NCBI GenBank assembly: GCA_036278595.1 | Contig: DASUKS010000095.1 | Span: forward strand, 1 to 15,913 | Length of the DNA stretch: 15,913 nt | Direction: 5' to 3' | From: JADMII01 sp036278595 | Lineage (GTDB): Bacteria > Chloroflexota > Dehalococcoidia > DSTF01 > JACRBR01 | In this document: piece by piece, positions 6,117 through 14,340 of the stretch | Layout of the letters: each line of letters opens with the position of its first letter | How positions within the stretch are numbered: the first letter of the stretch is position 1 | The notes under the pieces: model-generated | Told to the model about the DNA's origin: nothing | What the model saw: only the letters and a program-made list of their open reading frames with translations | The model's database searches: none | Made by a program: the position numbers and the translations under genes

Positions 6117-8056
6117 TACTGGATCGCGAGCGCGACCGACCACGCGATGAGCTGCGCGTAGGCCACCTGGCCCGCCGGTCGCAGGTGGATCCCATCGTCG
6201 TAGAAGTACTCCGGGTGTGACTGGCTCAGGCGAAGCCAGTCCATCATCGAGGCGTTCGGGTAGCGCGCCACGCCCTGCTCGATGACGCGGTTGTTGGCCG
6301 TCGCCCAATCCCGCGCCTCCTTCACGTCGATGAAGACCACGGTGTGTTGCGGGCCGATGACCGACATCAGCGTGTCGAACTGCGAGCTGGTGAACGTGCC
6401 GTTGTTGCCGATGTGCAGCACCACCACCTGCCCGAGCTCGTTCGCCGCCACCAGCTTCTGCACGATCCCGATCACCGTCGAGACCTGCCGCCCGACTGCC
6501 GCATCGATCTGGATCGCGGCGATCCGCCGCTGCAGCTCGGGGACCGCGCCCAGCATCACCGAATCACCGATCGCCGTTGTGCTCGGCCAGCGCTCCGATG
6601 CATCGACCGAGGTCCCGATGCTCGTCTGCGGCGGCTGCACATTGTCGGATACGGAGACGGCATGCCCGCCCGGCGGCCCGTGCTCGGCGCCGGCGACCTG
6701 CGATACCACCTGCTGCTGGTGCGCCGCGATCTGGGGGCCGAACGGCGGATCCGTCGCCACCCAGGCGATCTCGGATAACGAGGGAGCCGGCAGCACCGGT
6801 GTCGCCGCCCGCACCGTGTTCACCGGGGTGAGGGCAAGGTACGAAGGCGGCCGCGCCGGCTGCGCGCACGCGACGAGCACCCCGACCGATACGACGAACA
6901 GCGACCCGCCGTAGGCCGCCGCCCGGCCGAGCACCAACCGCGGGCCCACCGGTCGCTCGCGCAGCATCCGCCACGCCCTCGAGAGCGCGCCCGCCCGCAC
7001 CGGCGCCTCGACGAACCGGTACGAGACTTCGGCCACCACGACCGTGAGCGCGACGCGCAGCGCCAGCAGCGGCAGCCCGTCGAGCGGCAGGTCGGCCTGC
7101 GGACGCGTCATCATGAACACCGGCCAGTGCCAGAGGTAGATGCTGTACGACCGCAGCCCTACCCATCGCAGCGGCGGTGACGCGGCCCCGAACCGCGAGA
7201 TCAGCGAGCCGGGCCGCACCGTGGCGGCGATGACGACCGCCGTCAGCAGCGCGAACAGCGTCAGCCCGCCCCGATAGATGAACAGCGCGTCGCCCTGCAC
7301 CCGGAACGTCGCGAGCGTCGCGAACGCCAGCGCGCCGACGCCCAGTACGTCGAGCAGCGCCCCGCCCGGGCCCGTTGCCCAGCGCGGCGCGCTCCCCGGC
7401 GTCCAGACGAACGCCAGAGCGGCGCCGACGAGCAGCTCCGCCGCTCGCGTGTCGGTCCCGTAGTAGCTGCGCGCGGACTCTCCGCCCGGCACGTACGTGC
7501 TCGCCATCATCAGCGTCGAAGCCAGGATGCCCGCCACGATGAATGCGAACGTCCAGCGCAGTCGCGTGACCCGCGTGAGCACGGCGAAGATCGGCGGCCA
7601 GACCAGGTAGAACTGCTCCTCGACCGCGAGCGACCAGAGGTGCTGGAACAGCGACGGCCGCCCAAGCGTCTCGAAGTACGGCTGATGGCGGAAGATCAGG
7701 TACCAGTTGCTGACGTAGCCGGCCGCGGCCAGCGAGTCGAGGCGCAGCCGCGCGACATCGCCCGGCGTGAACACCAGCGCAAAGGCCAGCGTCGCCACGA
7801 GCAGGAAGAAGAGCGCCGGCAGCAAACGCCGCGCCCGACGGAACCAGAACGCCCGCAGGTCGATGGACCCGCGCTCGGCCCGCTCGCTCAGCAGCAGCGA
7901 TGTGATCAGGTAGCCGCTGATCACGAAGAAGACATCAACACCCAGGAAGCCGCCGGGAAGCCAGTGCGTCTCTGCGTGATAGAGCACGACGGCGGCCACG
8001 GCGAGTCCCCGCAGCCCATCGAGCCCCGGCATATAGGCGAGACGCTTGCGATCCAT
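6116..8056 (-). CDS. OafA/YrhL-type membrane O-acyltransferase (acyltransferase 3) with C-terminal SGNH domain
   Basis: This 646-residue protein would move acyl (often acetyl) groups from the cytoplasm onto sugars of a cell-envelope polymer. Residues 1-385 are the acyltransferase-3 membrane domain of about ten helices. Visible marks are LDGLRGLAV, YHAE (His27), GGFLGVDVFFVISGYLIT, FWFRRARRLLPALF, LFQHLWSLAVEEQFYLVWP and YSIYLWHWPVFM. One further membrane segment (about 385-400) leads to an extracytoplasmic linker. From about residue 490 comes a SGNH hydrolase-like domain with GDSV (497-500, Ser499), GNNG (550-553) and DDGIH (620-624). This layout is known in peptidoglycan and lipopolysaccharide O-acetyltransferases. 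The ATG at 8056 is preceded by GGGGGAG. No partner gene is adjacent; a candidate promoter lies about 180 bases upstream. The polymer modified is unknown. Confidence 0.94.
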   Translation of the reverse strand: MDRKRLAYMPGLDGLRGLAVAAVVLYHAETHWLPGGFLGVDVFFVISGYLITSLLLSERAERGSIDLRAFWFRRARRLLPALFFLLVATLAFALVFTPGDVARLRLDSLAAAGYVSNWYLIFRHQPYFETLGRPSLFQHLWSLAVEEQFYLVWPPIFAVLTRVTRLRWTFAFIVAGILASTLMMASTYVPGGESARSYYGTDTRAAELLVGAALAFVWTPGSAPRWATGPGGALLDVLGVGALAFATLATFRVQGDALFIYRGGLTLFALLTAVVIAATVRPGSLISRFGAASPPLRWVGLRSYSIYLWHWPVFMMTRPQADLPLDGLPLLALRVALTVVVAEVSYRFVEAPVRAGALSRAWRMLRERPVGPRLVLGRAAAYGGSLFVVSVGVLVACAQPARPPSYLALTPVNTVRAATPVLPAPSLSEIAWVATDPPFGPQIAAHQQQVVSQVAGAEHGPPGGHAVSVSDNVQPPQTSIGTSVDASERWPSTTAIGDSVMLGAVPELQRRIAAIQIDAAVGRQVSTVIGIVQKLVAANELGQVVVLHIGNNGTFTSSQFDTLMSVIGPQHTVVFIDVKEARDWATANNRVIEQGVARYPNASMMDWLRLSQSHPEYFYDDGIHLRPAGQVAYAQLIAWSVALAIQ

Positions 8057-8377
8057 CGCTGATGCTCCCCCGTCCCTGGCGTCTCAAGTTGTAGGTCTGG
8101 TGATGCCCCGTCACTGGCCTTCCGTTCTGCCGCAGACCGGGAGCCTGTGCTCCCGTTGCCCTCGAAGATCGTTCCCCGCTGCTGCGCGTGATCGCCTCAT
8201 GCGATCGCCCGCGCGCGACCTTCGTCTGCTCATGTCTAATACACGCCCGCGCGCGCGCTAGGTCAATACCTTCGGCGCGGGCGCGAGTAATTTTCACAAC
8301 TCGTGCGGCGCGATGGCGATCGCGCGGCCGTCTGCGCGTGTCAAGTTCGTCGCGTGACGTTGACGCGCGGCGGTCCG
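8057..8377. other. 320-base intergenic region: acyltransferase leader and unassigned sequence
   Basis: No gene is supported here; the open frames are Arg-rich with no coding character. On the minus strand a promoter (8238-8266) would yield a leader of about 175 bases before the acyltransferase. Two hairpins lie in it: a perfect 7-bp stem with a four-base loop at 8138-8155 (CGGGAGC/GCTCCCG) and a 6-bp stem at 8190-8206 (GATCGC/GCGATC). No riboswitch consensus was recognised. Bases 8267-8377 hold the 3' flank of the PLP-enzyme gene, with no clear terminator. Confidence 0.5.
8238..8266 (-). promoter_or_regulatory. Candidate promoter of the acyltransferase gene
   Basis: On the minus strand TTGACC (8261-8266, five of six) is followed by a 17-base spacer and TGTATT (8238-8243, four of six). 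The spacer contains an uninterrupted CG alternation at 8248-8258. The location upstream of the long leader fits the acyltransferase gene. Confidence 0.5.
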
Positions 8378-9634
8378 CTACCGGCCCGACGCCTCGGCGC
8401 TCACGTCGTCGCCGTACGTCGCGGCCTTCCCGCTCGCCCCGGCGTTGTGCGCGACCGCCGCGCGCAGGTCGGCGAGAAACTCGTCGGCGTTCGTCGCGTG
8501 CCGCGGGCTGATCATCAGGTGCAGTGACGGCGGCCCCTCCTGCCGGTCGAAGTGCCAGCCGCGGGCGTTCAGCGCATCGCCGATCGCCATGATGTCCTGC
8601 GTCTCGGAGCCCACGGCGAACACCGTCATCTCCGGCTCGCCCCAGACGTGGACGCCGTCGATCGCGGCGATGCCATCGAGCAGGTTGCGGGTCGTGTCGA
8701 GCGTCTGGCGCGCGAGCCGCAGGTAGCCGTCCTCGCCGAGATAGCGCATCACCGCCCACGCCGCCGCGATCGGGGGCGCCGGCTTCGTCCCCTGGAATCC
8801 CTGCGTCCCGTAGACTCCGCCCGGCCAGTCGCCGAACTGGAACACCTGGTAGCGCATGTTCGCCTTCGGGCGGTGCAGGATCACCGATGCGCCCTTGATC
8901 CCGTACCCGTACTTGTGCACGTCGGCGGAGATCGAGGACACGCCCGGCACTCGGAAGTCCCACACCGGTACCCGCACGCCGAGCCTCTCGGCGAACGGCA
9001 GCATGAAGCCGCCCAGGCAGGCATCGACGTGGAACGGGATGCCCGCCTCCGCCGCGACCGAGGCCATCTCCGGGATCGGGTCCACCATCCCGAACGGATA
9101 CGTCGGCGCGCTTCCGACGACCAGCACGGTGTTCTCCGTGATCAGCGGCGCGATGACGTCCGCCCGCGTGCGCAGGTCGTCGCCGAGGGGCATCTGCGCG
9201 AACACGAGGTCGAGCAGGTGCGCCGCCTTGGCGAACGCGGGGTGCGCCGTCTTCGGCACGAGGATCCGCCCATGGCGGATTCCCCTCTCCGCCCGCATCC
9301 GGTCACGCGCCGTCTTCACGGCGAGGAAGATCGACTCCGTCCCACCCGAGGTAAGCGCGCCGGCGACATCATCGTCGCCGTGCAGCAGCGCCGCGCTCAT
9401 CTGCACGATGTCGCGCTGCATCTCTCGCAGGCTCGGGAAGACGAACGGGTTGAGCGCGTTCTCGAGCAGCGTGTGCGCGGCGGCCGCCTGCAGCACGGCG
9501 TCCACCTCCGGCCCGGCGTTGTAGATCAGCCCGAACGTCCGCGCGTTGTGATAGTCGGCGTCGTCCGCCTGCATCGCGCGAAGGTCGCGCATCACCTCAT
9601 CGAGCGTCGAGCCGTGCTCCGGAAGCTGCTTCAC
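8378..9634 (-). CDS. PLP-dependent lyase/decarboxylase, sphingosine-1-phosphate lyase-like
   Basis: This 418-residue enzyme belongs to the fold-type I group II decarboxylase family and most resembles sphingosine-1-phosphate lyase, which splits phosphorylated long-chain bases into an aldehyde and phosphoethanolamine. Visible in order: NPFVFPSLREMQ; the PLP-phosphate loop TSGGTES (95-101); TAHPAF with the ring-stacking His131; VDACLGGFMLPF (203-214) with the Asp that contacts the pyridine nitrogen; and SISADVHKYGYGIKGAS with the Schiff-base lysine Lys241. GPPSLHLMIS near the C-terminus also matches the eukaryotic enzyme's layout. It lacks the N-terminal membrane helix of eukaryotic homologues, as bacterial forms can. 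The start is a GTG at 9634, with AGGGAG seven bases upstream. It diverges from the LuxR-type regulator. A related amino-acid decarboxylase role remains possible. Confidence 0.9.
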   Translation of the reverse strand: MKQLPEHGSTLDEVMRDLRAMQADDADYHNARTFGLIYNAGPEVDAVLQAAAAHTLLENALNPFVFPSLREMQRDIVQMSAALLHGDDDVAGALTSGGTESIFLAVKTARDRMRAERGIRHGRILVPKTAHPAFAKAAHLLDLVFAQMPLGDDLRTRADVIAPLITENTVLVVGSAPTYPFGMVDPIPEMASVAAEAGIPFHVDACLGGFMLPFAERLGVRVPVWDFRVPGVSSISADVHKYGYGIKGASVILHRPKANMRYQVFQFGDWPGGVYGTQGFQGTKPAPPIAAAWAVMRYLGEDGYLRLARQTLDTTRNLLDGIAAIDGVHVWGEPEMTVFAVGSETQDIMAIGDALNARGWHFDRQEGPPSLHLMISPRHATNADEFLADLRAAVAHNAGASGKAATYGDDVSAEASGR

Positions 9635-9666
9635 GTGAAAACTCCCTGCTGCCTCATCCTACGCCG

Positions 9667-9695
9667 AGCATAGCAGCCGCCAGCGCGATGGTCAG
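9667..9695 (-). promoter_or_regulatory. Promoter of the S1P-lyase-like gene
   Basis: On the minus strand CTGACC (9690-9695) is separated by 17 bases from TATGCT (9667-9672), which carries an upstream TG (extended -10). Initiation near 9660 leaves a leader of about 26 bases with a good ribosome binding site before the GTG. Confidence 0.55.
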
Positions 9696-9730
9696 TCGCG
9701 AGACGACAGGTAATCAGCGTCGGTGCGTCA

Positions 9731-9736
9731 TATACT
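9731..9736 (+). promoter_or_regulatory. -10 box of the LuxR-type regulator gene
   Basis: TATACT (five of six) lies 27 bases before the GTG start of the regulator. No -35 box is recognisable at 15-19 bases upstream, which would fit a promoter needing an activator. It lies back to back with the divergent promoter at 9667-9695. Confidence 0.45.
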
Positions 9737-9763
9737 TCCGTCTCTCATCACAGGGGGATTCCC

Positions 9764-12724
9764 GTGGGCAATCCTTCACCTTCGGCGCCAACGCCGCTGA
9801 CCGGCCGCGCGGGCGAGCTCGGGCAACTCGCCGCACTCGTCGACAGCGCCGCCGATGGCCGCGGCAACTTCGTGCTCATCGGCGGCGATGCGGGCATCGG
9901 CAAGACGCGCCTCTGCGATGAAGCCGCGGCGATCGCGTGCGAGCGCGGGTTCGTCGTGCTGCGCGGCCAGTGCCTCGAGGGCGAGGAGGCGCTGCCCTAC
10001 CTGCCGATCGTCGAGTTGATCGAGGCCGTCGCGGACATGCTCGCGCCGGACGAGCTCTATCGCGTCGTCGGCGCCTCCGCGCATCAGCTCGCGACGTTGG
10101 TCCCGCGGCTCGCCGGCGAGGCACCGGCGCCTGCGCTGCCACTGCCATCCGACGGCGAGCGCCTCCGGCTCTTCACGGCTGTGCGCGACTTCTTCGACCG
10201 TGCGAGCCGCATCCGGCCGCTGCTGATCATCGTCGAGGACATGCACTGGGCGGACGCCGCGACCGCGACCCTCGTACGCAACCTGCTGCTGTTCGCCGGC
10301 GCGCGCCCCGTGCTCGCGCTCGCCACCTACCGCCCGGGCGAGGTCGAACCACCGCAGGGCGCGGTCGCGCGCCTCGCAGAAGACGCGCACCGGTCGCGCG
10401 CCGCGACCGTCATCCAGCTCGGCGAGCTCGCGCGCCCGGACGTCGCGCAGATGGTCGAGCGGATCACGGGCGCGCATCCCGGCGAGGCCGGCGCCGAAGC
10501 GCTGTTCTCGCAGACCGGCGGCAATCCGTTCTTCGTCGAGCAGGTGCTGAAGCATCTCGCCGAGGAGGACCGCCTCTTCGATGCAGCCGGCACGCTCCAT
10601 CTGCAGCCCACCGAGGGCGAGGCCGTGCCCGAAAGCGTGCGGCTCGTCATCGACCGCCGCCTCAGGCGCATCGACGAGCGCTGCCGGGTGGCGCTGGCGA
10701 CGGCCGCGGTGCTGGGCCGGAGCTTCGACTGCGCCGTGCTCGCCGATGTCGACGGCCGGGCGCCGGGCGAGCTGATCGAGGCGCTCGAGCAGGCAGAGCG
10801 CGCGCGAGTCGTCGTCGCCGAGACGCGGCCGCGCGAGCAGCGCATGGCCTTTACGCACGACCTGATCCGCCAGACGCTCCTCACCCAGCTCTCCTCCGCG
10901 CGCGGCCAGCAGCTCCACCTGCGGATCGCTGAGGCGATCGAGCGGCGGTACGGCGCGACGGACGACACGGTCGCCGACCTCGCGCATCACTACCTGCGCG
11001 CCGGCGCCGCCGCGGACGCCGCGCACACCATCGATTGCCTGGTGCGGACCGCCGCCCGTGCGAGCGCGGCTACTGGCTTCGAACAGGCGGCGATGCTCTA
11101 CCGCGACGCCTTCGACCTCGTGCCACCGGCCGACCGCGCCCGGCGCTGCGAGCTGCTGCTGCTGAGCGGCGAGGCATTGAAGCGCGTGAGCGACTCCGAG
11201 GAAGCGCGCGCGGCGTTCGCGGAGGCGGCCGCCTACGCGCGGGCGACCGGCGACGCGGCGCAGTTCGCCCGCGCCGCTCTCGGCTTCGCGCGCAGCTGGC
11301 CGGCCATCGCCTCGGTCGACGAGCTGTGCGTCGCCCTCCTGCGCGAAGCACTCGAAATGGCGCCCGAAGACGACGCCGCCCTCCGGGCGAAGCTGACGTC
11401 GCGGCTCGCCTTGCAGCTGCTCTACTCCGGCGATCCCGAACGCTCGAAGCGCCTCGCGCGCGAGTCCGTGACGCTCGCGCGGCGCTCCGGGGACGGGCTG
11501 ACGCTCGCGCGCTGCCTGCAGGTGCTGCACGCCGCGCTCTGGGAGCCCGAGCACCTCCACGAGCGCTTCGATGTGGCAACGGAGATCATCCCGCTCGCCG
11601 CGGCGACCGGCGAGCCGGCGATCGCGATGTGGGGCCAGCGGCCACGCATCGCCGACCTCGCCGAGATGGGCGACTTCGAGGCCGTCGAGCGCGAGCTCGA
11701 GGCGTACGAGCGCGACGCCGCCGCGTTCCGCCAGCCGCTCTTCCTCTGGCAGTCCGCCGTCCGCCGGGCGATGCTCGCCGTCTTCCGCGGGCAGCTCGAC
11801 GAGGGCGAACGCCTCGCCGGCCGCGCGCTCGAGACGGGCCGCCAGGCGGAAGGCCAGAACCTCGTCGCGGCGTTTGGCGGCCAGCTGCTGGTCATCCGCT
11901 GGCTGCAGGGCCGCCTGCCCGAGCTCGAGCCGCTCGTCGCCACCTCTCGCCGCAACCAGCCGCAGGCCACGATCTGGCGCGCCGTGCTCGCGTTCATCCG
12001 CATCGCGCAGTGCCGCCTGCCCGAAGCCCGCGCGGAGTTCGACGAGCTCGCGACGCACGACTTCGCGATGGTGCCCCGCGACGACACGTCGTTGACCGTG
12101 CTCGTCCTCGCATCCCTCGTGGCGCACGCGCTGGACGATGCCGGGCGTGCCGGACAGCTGTACGCGCGGCTCGCGCCGTACGCCGGACGCAACATCGTCG
12201 TCTCCGAAGGCGTCGCGTGCGTCGGTGCTGCGGACCACTACCTCGCCCTGCTGTCGCTGGCGCAGGGGCACAAGGAAGAGGCCGCGGAGCACTTCGAGGG
12301 AGCACTCGCGGTCGACGAGCGTACCGGCGGCCGCCCGTGGTGGGCGCTGAGCGCGTACGAGTACGCCCGCCTGCTCCTCGCGCGCCGCGCGACGGCCGAC
12401 CGACGGCGCGGCCAGGAGTTGCTTCGCGCTGCGCTCGGCATCGCCCGCGACTGCGGGATGCGGGCGCTGCAGGACCAGATCCAGGCGATGTCGCGCGGCC
12501 GCGCCGGCGCCGCCCCCGAGCGCCCCGATGGCCTCACGCGCCGCGAGATCGAGGTGCTCCGCCTCGTCGCCGCCGGCCAGAGCACGCGCGAGATCTCCAC
12601 GCACCTCGTGCTCAGCGAGCGCACGACCTCGCGGCACATCACGAACATCTACGCCAAGATCGGCGCCCGCAACCGCGCCGAAGCGGCGGCCTACGCACTC
12701 CGCCGCGGGGTCGCCCGCGACTGA
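9764..12724 (+). CDS. Large AAA/STAND ATPase transcriptional regulator with C-terminal LuxR helix-turn-helix (LAL type)
   Basis: This is a 986-residue cytosolic regulator. Residues about 12-300 form an ATPase module starting LTGRAGELGQLAALV, with Walker A GGDAGIGKT (40-48) and Walker B LLIIVEDMHWAD (153-164), followed by a typical QTGGNPFFVEQVL. The middle (about 400-900) is helix-rich and Ala/Arg/Glu-rich, with TPR-like pairs, the usual place for ligand or partner sensing. The end is a LuxR DNA-binding domain, LTRREIEVLRLVAAGQSTRE onward, with recognition helix SERTTSRHITNIYAKIG (about 951-967). Length and order match LAL/MalT-like regulators. The GTG start at 9764 follows AGGGGG by six bases; no other start has such a site. 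It diverges from the S1P-lyase-like gene and lies 180 bases before the methyltransferase gene, so either may be a target. The inducer is unknown. Confidence 0.93.
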   Translation: MGNPSPSAPTPLTGRAGELGQLAALVDSAADGRGNFVLIGGDAGIGKTRLCDEAAAIACERGFVVLRGQCLEGEEALPYLPIVELIEAVADMLAPDELYRVVGASAHQLATLVPRLAGEAPAPALPLPSDGERLRLFTAVRDFFDRASRIRPLLIIVEDMHWADAATATLVRNLLLFAGARPVLALATYRPGEVEPPQGAVARLAEDAHRSRAATVIQLGELARPDVAQMVERITGAHPGEAGAEALFSQTGGNPFFVEQVLKHLAEEDRLFDAAGTLHLQPTEGEAVPESVRLVIDRRLRRIDERCRVALATAAVLGRSFDCAVLADVDGRAPGELIEALEQAERARVVVAETRPREQRMAFTHDLIRQTLLTQLSSARGQQLHLRIAEAIERRYGATDDTVADLAHHYLRAGAAADAAHTIDCLVRTAARASAATGFEQAAMLYRDAFDLVPPADRARRCELLLLSGEALKRVSDSEEARAAFAEAAAYARATGDAAQFARAALGFARSWPAIASVDELCVALLREALEMAPEDDAALRAKLTSRLALQLLYSGDPERSKRLARESVTLARRSGDGLTLARCLQVLHAALWEPEHLHERFDVATEIIPLAAATGEPAIAMWGQRPRIADLAEMGDFEAVERELEAYERDAAAFRQPLFLWQSAVRRAMLAVFRGQLDEGERLAGRALETGRQAEGQNLVAAFGGQLLVIRWLQGRLPELEPLVATSRRNQPQATIWRAVLAFIRIAQCRLPEARAEFDELATHDFAMVPRDDTSLTVLVLASLVAHALDDAGRAGQLYARLAPYAGRNIVVSEGVACVGAADHYLALLSLAQGHKEEAAEHFEGALAVDERTGGRPWWALSAYEYARLLLARRATADRRRGQELLRAALGIARDCGMRALQDQIQAMSRGRAGAAPERPDGLTRREIEVLRLVAAGQSTREISTHLVLSERTTSRHITNIYAKIGARNRAEAAAYALRRGVARD

Positions 12725-12904
12725 GACCTACGCAGTTCACGCCAACCACCGGATGACTGCTCCCGCCGGTTTGCGCATTTCGCCCGATGCTGCGCCGGCT
12801 TGCCGGGCGCGATGCTCTGATGCGTCAGGGGATCGCCGGACGCTGCGCCCAGCGTGGCGCCTGGCGGCCCCCGGCGGATCATCAGCCGATCAAGAGGAGG
12901 AACG

Positions 12905-13975
12905 ATGACGACACAGGCACTCGATCCCGCAAAGGCCGAGGCGTTCGGCGGCCAGATGGCGGCCACGCTGAACTCGGCCATGCTCACGCTGCTGATCAGC
13001 GTGGGCCACCGGCTCGGGATCTACGACAGGATGGCCGGCATGCCGCCGGCGACCAGCGGCGAGATCGCGGCCGCGACCGGGCTCAACGAGCGGTACATCC
13101 GCGAGTGGCTCGGCGGCATGACGACGGGCCGGATCGTCGAGCACGACCCGGCGAACAGCACGTACTGGCTGCCCCCGGAGCACGCGGTCACCGTGACGCG
13201 CGCCGCCGGCCCGGGCAACATGGCGACGCTCGCGGAGTTCCTCGCGCAGTTCGGGCGCGTCGAAGACGAGATCGTCGACTGCTTCCGCAACGGCGGCGGC
13301 GTACCGTACTCCGAGTTCCCGCGGTTCCAGCAGCTCATGGCGGCGCTCAGCGCGCAGACGAACGACGCCGTGCTGCTGCCGGTCGTCGTGCCGCTCGTGC
13401 CCGGCCTCAAGGAGCGCCTCGAGCAGGGGATCGCGGTCGCCGACGTCGGCTGCGGCCACGGCCACGCGATCAACCTCATGGCCAGGGAGTTCCCGAAGAG
13501 CCGGTTCACGGGCTACGACTTCAACCAAGACGCCGTGGCCGTCGCGCGTTCGGAAGCGCAGGAACTGGCGCTGTCGAACGCGCGCTTCGAGCAGAAGGAT
13601 GTCGCGAACATCGACGGCGCGGCCAAGTTCGACCTGATCACGGCCTTCGATGCGATCCACGATCAGGCGCAGCCGCGGAGGGTGCTGAACGGGATCCACG
13701 ACTCGCTCAATCCCGGCGGCATCTTCCTCATGGTCGATATCGCGGCGGACAGCACGCATGCCGGCAACATGGGGCACCCGATGGCCGCGGCCTTCTACGC
13801 CATCTCGACCTTCCACTGCATGACGGTGTCGCTCGCGCTCGGTGGCGAAGGGCTCGGGACCATGTGGGGGGAGCAGAAGGCGCGCGAGCTGCTGGCGGAG
13901 GCCGGCTTCAGCGACGTCGACGTCAAGCACGTGGAAGGCGACTTCATGAACGCCTACTACGTGTGCACGAAGTAG
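12905..13975 (+). CDS. SAM-dependent methyltransferase with N-terminal winged-helix domain (Rv2258c-like)
   Basis: This is a 356-residue class I methyltransferase. Residues about 15-100 are a winged-helix dimerisation domain of the O-methyltransferase type: LLISVGHRLGIYDRMAG, SGEIAAATGLNERYIREWL, then a wing around NSTYWLPPEHA. The catalytic Rossmann domain follows, with SAM-binding motif I VADVGCGHGHAINLMA, the acidic second-strand residue in FTGYDFNQ, a DLITAFDAIHD segment and LNPGGIFLMVD. The architecture resembles mycobacterial Rv2258c-type proteins, often misannotated as regulators because of the N-terminal fold. The substrate is probably a small molecule. The ATG at 12905 follows AGGAGG. 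No promoter or terminator was found in the 180 bases after the regulator gene, so read-through is possible. It heads a three-gene run with the two small proteins downstream (gaps of 42 and 32 bases). Confidence 0.92.
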   Translation: MTTQALDPAKAEAFGGQMAATLNSAMLTLLISVGHRLGIYDRMAGMPPATSGEIAAATGLNERYIREWLGGMTTGRIVEHDPANSTYWLPPEHAVTVTRAAGPGNMATLAEFLAQFGRVEDEIVDCFRNGGGVPYSEFPRFQQLMAALSAQTNDAVLLPVVVPLVPGLKERLEQGIAVADVGCGHGHAINLMAREFPKSRFTGYDFNQDAVAVARSEAQELALSNARFEQKDVANIDGAAKFDLITAFDAIHDQAQPRRVLNGIHDSLNPGGIFLMVDIAADSTHAGNMGHPMAAAFYAISTFHCMTVSLALGGEGLGTMWGEQKARELLAEAGFSDVDVKHVEGDFMNAYYVCTK

Positions 13976-14017
13976 TCGAGACCGCCGCGGGGCGATAGCA
14001 CGAAGGGAGCGAACGCG

Positions 14018-14308
14018 ATGATGTTTGGCAGCGTATTCCGGATGCAGGCGAAGCCCGGCAAGAAGGCCGAGCTGATCAGCACGATGACGGGTGACCAACG
14101 CACACCGAAGGGCATGCGCGGCGCGTACCTCTACGACACGGGCGGCGACGAGGTCTGGGGCGTCGCGATCTTCGAGGACGAGCAGGCGTACCGCGACAAC
14201 GCGGCGAGCCCCGACCAGGACCAGCAGTACCGGAAGTTCCGCGACCTGCTCGTCGCCGACCCGGAGTGGCACGACGGCACGATCACCGCGCGCGCCGGAA
14301 GCAAGTAA
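14018..14308 (+). CDS. Small ABM-type (dimeric alpha/beta-barrel) protein
   Basis: This 96-residue cytosolic protein is probably of ferredoxin-like fold. It begins FGSVFRMQAKPGKKAELIST, the usual first strand and helix of antibiotic-biosynthesis-monooxygenase and related domains. Then come GAYLYDTGGDEVWGVAIFED, a second and third strand, and EQAYRDNAASPDQDQQYRKF, a helix. Family members include quinone-forming monooxygenases, heme-degrading enzymes and proteins with no known activity. No metal or heme ligand stands out here. The first of two adjacent ATGs is preferred because GGGAG lies eight bases before it. It lies 42 bases after the methyltransferase gene and 32 before the next, so the three are probably co-transcribed and may act on one substrate. 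Family call moderate, activity unknown. Confidence 0.75.
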   Translation: MMFGSVFRMQAKPGKKAELISTMTGDQRTPKGMRGAYLYDTGGDEVWGVAIFEDEQAYRDNAASPDQDQQYRKFRDLLVADPEWHDGTITARAGSK

Positions 14309-14340
14309 GACACGCGAAGAAGAAGGAAGAGGAGGAACAG

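Noticed and set aside
8138..8206. Known riboswitch in the acyltransferase leader
   Set aside because: Compared by eye with cobalamin, TPP, c-di-GMP and c-di-AMP consensus features; no match, only simple hairpins.
8046..8527. Several short plus-strand frames in and next to the 8057-8377 gap
   Set aside because: Arg-rich translations without good ribosome binding sites; no coding character.
9776..12637. Long minus-strand open frame of about 950 codons opposite the LuxR-type regulator
   Set aside because: Composition is a biased shadow (Arg, Ala, Glu, Leu) with no motif, while the plus strand has clear Walker and helix-turn-helix motifs.
12792..12810. GC-rich hairpin between the regulator and methyltransferase genes as a terminator
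   Set aside because: Stem has a bulge, no U-tract follows, and similar GC-rich pairings are frequent in this sequence by chance.
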